DNA of 64,000 nucleotides, taken from the NCBI RefSeq assembly GCF_019834675.1, contig NZ_JABUBU010000006.1, positions 1 to 64,000 of the forward strand, read 5' to 3'. A program made the position numbers and the translations under genes. Within the stretch, counting starts at the first letter, position 1. Every line of letters starts with the position of its first letter. Origin of the DNA: Rhodococcoides corynebacterioides (GTDB taxonomy: Bacteria > Actinomycetota > Actinomycetes > Mycobacteriales > Mycobacteriaceae). This document shows positions 63,802-64,000 of this stretch, piece after piece. The notes below the pieces were generated by a model. It searched no databases and was not told where the DNA came from. It saw nothing but the letters and a program-made list of their open reading frames with translations.

Positions 63802-64000
63802 CCCTCGTTCTCCGCTACGCCGCTCGCAGCGACCGGGGCCTCGTGCGCTCGAACAACGAGGACTCCGTCTACGCGGGCGCCCGTCTGCTCGCCCTCGCCG
63901 ACGGCATGGGTGGCCACGCGGCGGGCGAGGTCGCCTCCCAGTTGATGATCGCCGCGCTCGCGCATCTCGACGACGACGAGCCGGGCGACGATCTCCTCGG
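63798..64000 (+). CDS. pstP: PP2C-type Ser/Thr phosphatase PstP, 3' end outside window
   Basis: The first 67 residues of a PP2C phosphatase. Metal-binding motifs RSNNEDSVY and ALADGMGGHAAGE are present. PstP reverses phosphorylation by PknA and PknB. The GTG start overlaps the fhaB stop. The window ends inside the gene. Confidence 0.95.
   Translation, partial: MTLVLRYAARSDRGLVRSNNEDSVYAGARLLALADGMGGHAAGEVASQLMIAALAHLDDDEPGDDLL

Overview
The window is high-G+C actinobacterial chromosome, most likely Rhodococcus or a close relative in the Mycobacteriales. Evidence for this: a LytR-CpsA-Psr cell-wall ligase, the fused lysyl-tRNA synthetase/lysyl-phosphatidylglycerol synthase LysX, a bioFDB operon with a BioQ-type operator and a bsaP gene, DUF5926, DUF6474 and DUF6480 proteins, many GTG starts and GTGA/ATGA overlaps, and many apparently leaderless genes. 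The right end is the start of the conserved tRNA-Leu / fhaA / fhaB / pstP cluster that continues into the cell-division kinases, so the window probably lies within some tens of kilobases of oriC.

Layout. 1-4.06 kb: LCP ligase (5' end outside), DUF5926, a glycerophosphodiesterase with a DUF4328 membrane protein, and a rhodanese. 4.08-12.28 kb: a decayed genomic island bounded by a 34-bp direct repeat with one mismatch. It holds a frameshifted TraG/VirD4-type coupling protein, an AIPR-family phage-resistance protein of clearly lower G+C, the decayed C-terminal part of a type I restriction HsdR, an AAA ATPase relic and several unrecognised small genes; no integrase is visible. 12.3-19.7 kb: DnaA boxes, an LLM flavin oxidoreductase, an acyltransferase, superoxide dismutase, glutaryl-CoA dehydrogenase, a yybP-ykoY manganese riboswitch before a TMEM165/GDT1 transporter, a deaminase and an HSD10-like dehydrogenase. 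19.8-27.4 kb: a TM0106 RecB-like nuclease, DUF6474, a YcnI-CopC-CopD copper operon and a pair of CNNM/CorC-like proteins. 27.6-34.3 kb: succinic semialdehyde dehydrogenase, a MerR/TipAS regulator with its operator, RraA, and the divergent lysine-catabolic pair lat / piperideine-6-carboxylate dehydrogenase. 34.3-38.7 kb: bioA, then bioF-bioD-bioB-bsaP.

38.8-43.0 kb: a hydrolase, a nitronate monooxygenase-like protein, an intergenic array of three large repeats, and a membrane diguanylate cyclase broken by an exact 7-bp tandem duplication just before its GGEEF motif. 43.0-54.4 kb: lysX and a coupled hydrolase, a DUF1275 membrane protein, a transglutaminase, a MmcQ/YjbR protein, a histidine phosphatase, a membrane protein with YhgE-like repeats, a beta-hydroxyacid dehydrogenase and an MFS drug exporter. 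54.4-60.5 kb: gltBD (glutamate synthase), followed by tRNA-Leu(CAG), fhaA, fhaB and the start of pstP.

The main points for a second look are the island and its boundary repeats, the AIPR protein that lacks the expected lysine of its nuclease-like motif, the broken diguanylate cyclase, the repeat array at 40.7-41.1 kb, and the regulatory sites (riboswitch, BioQ palindrome, MerR dyad, DnaA-box triplet). All functional names rest on motif recognition by eye; no database search was run.
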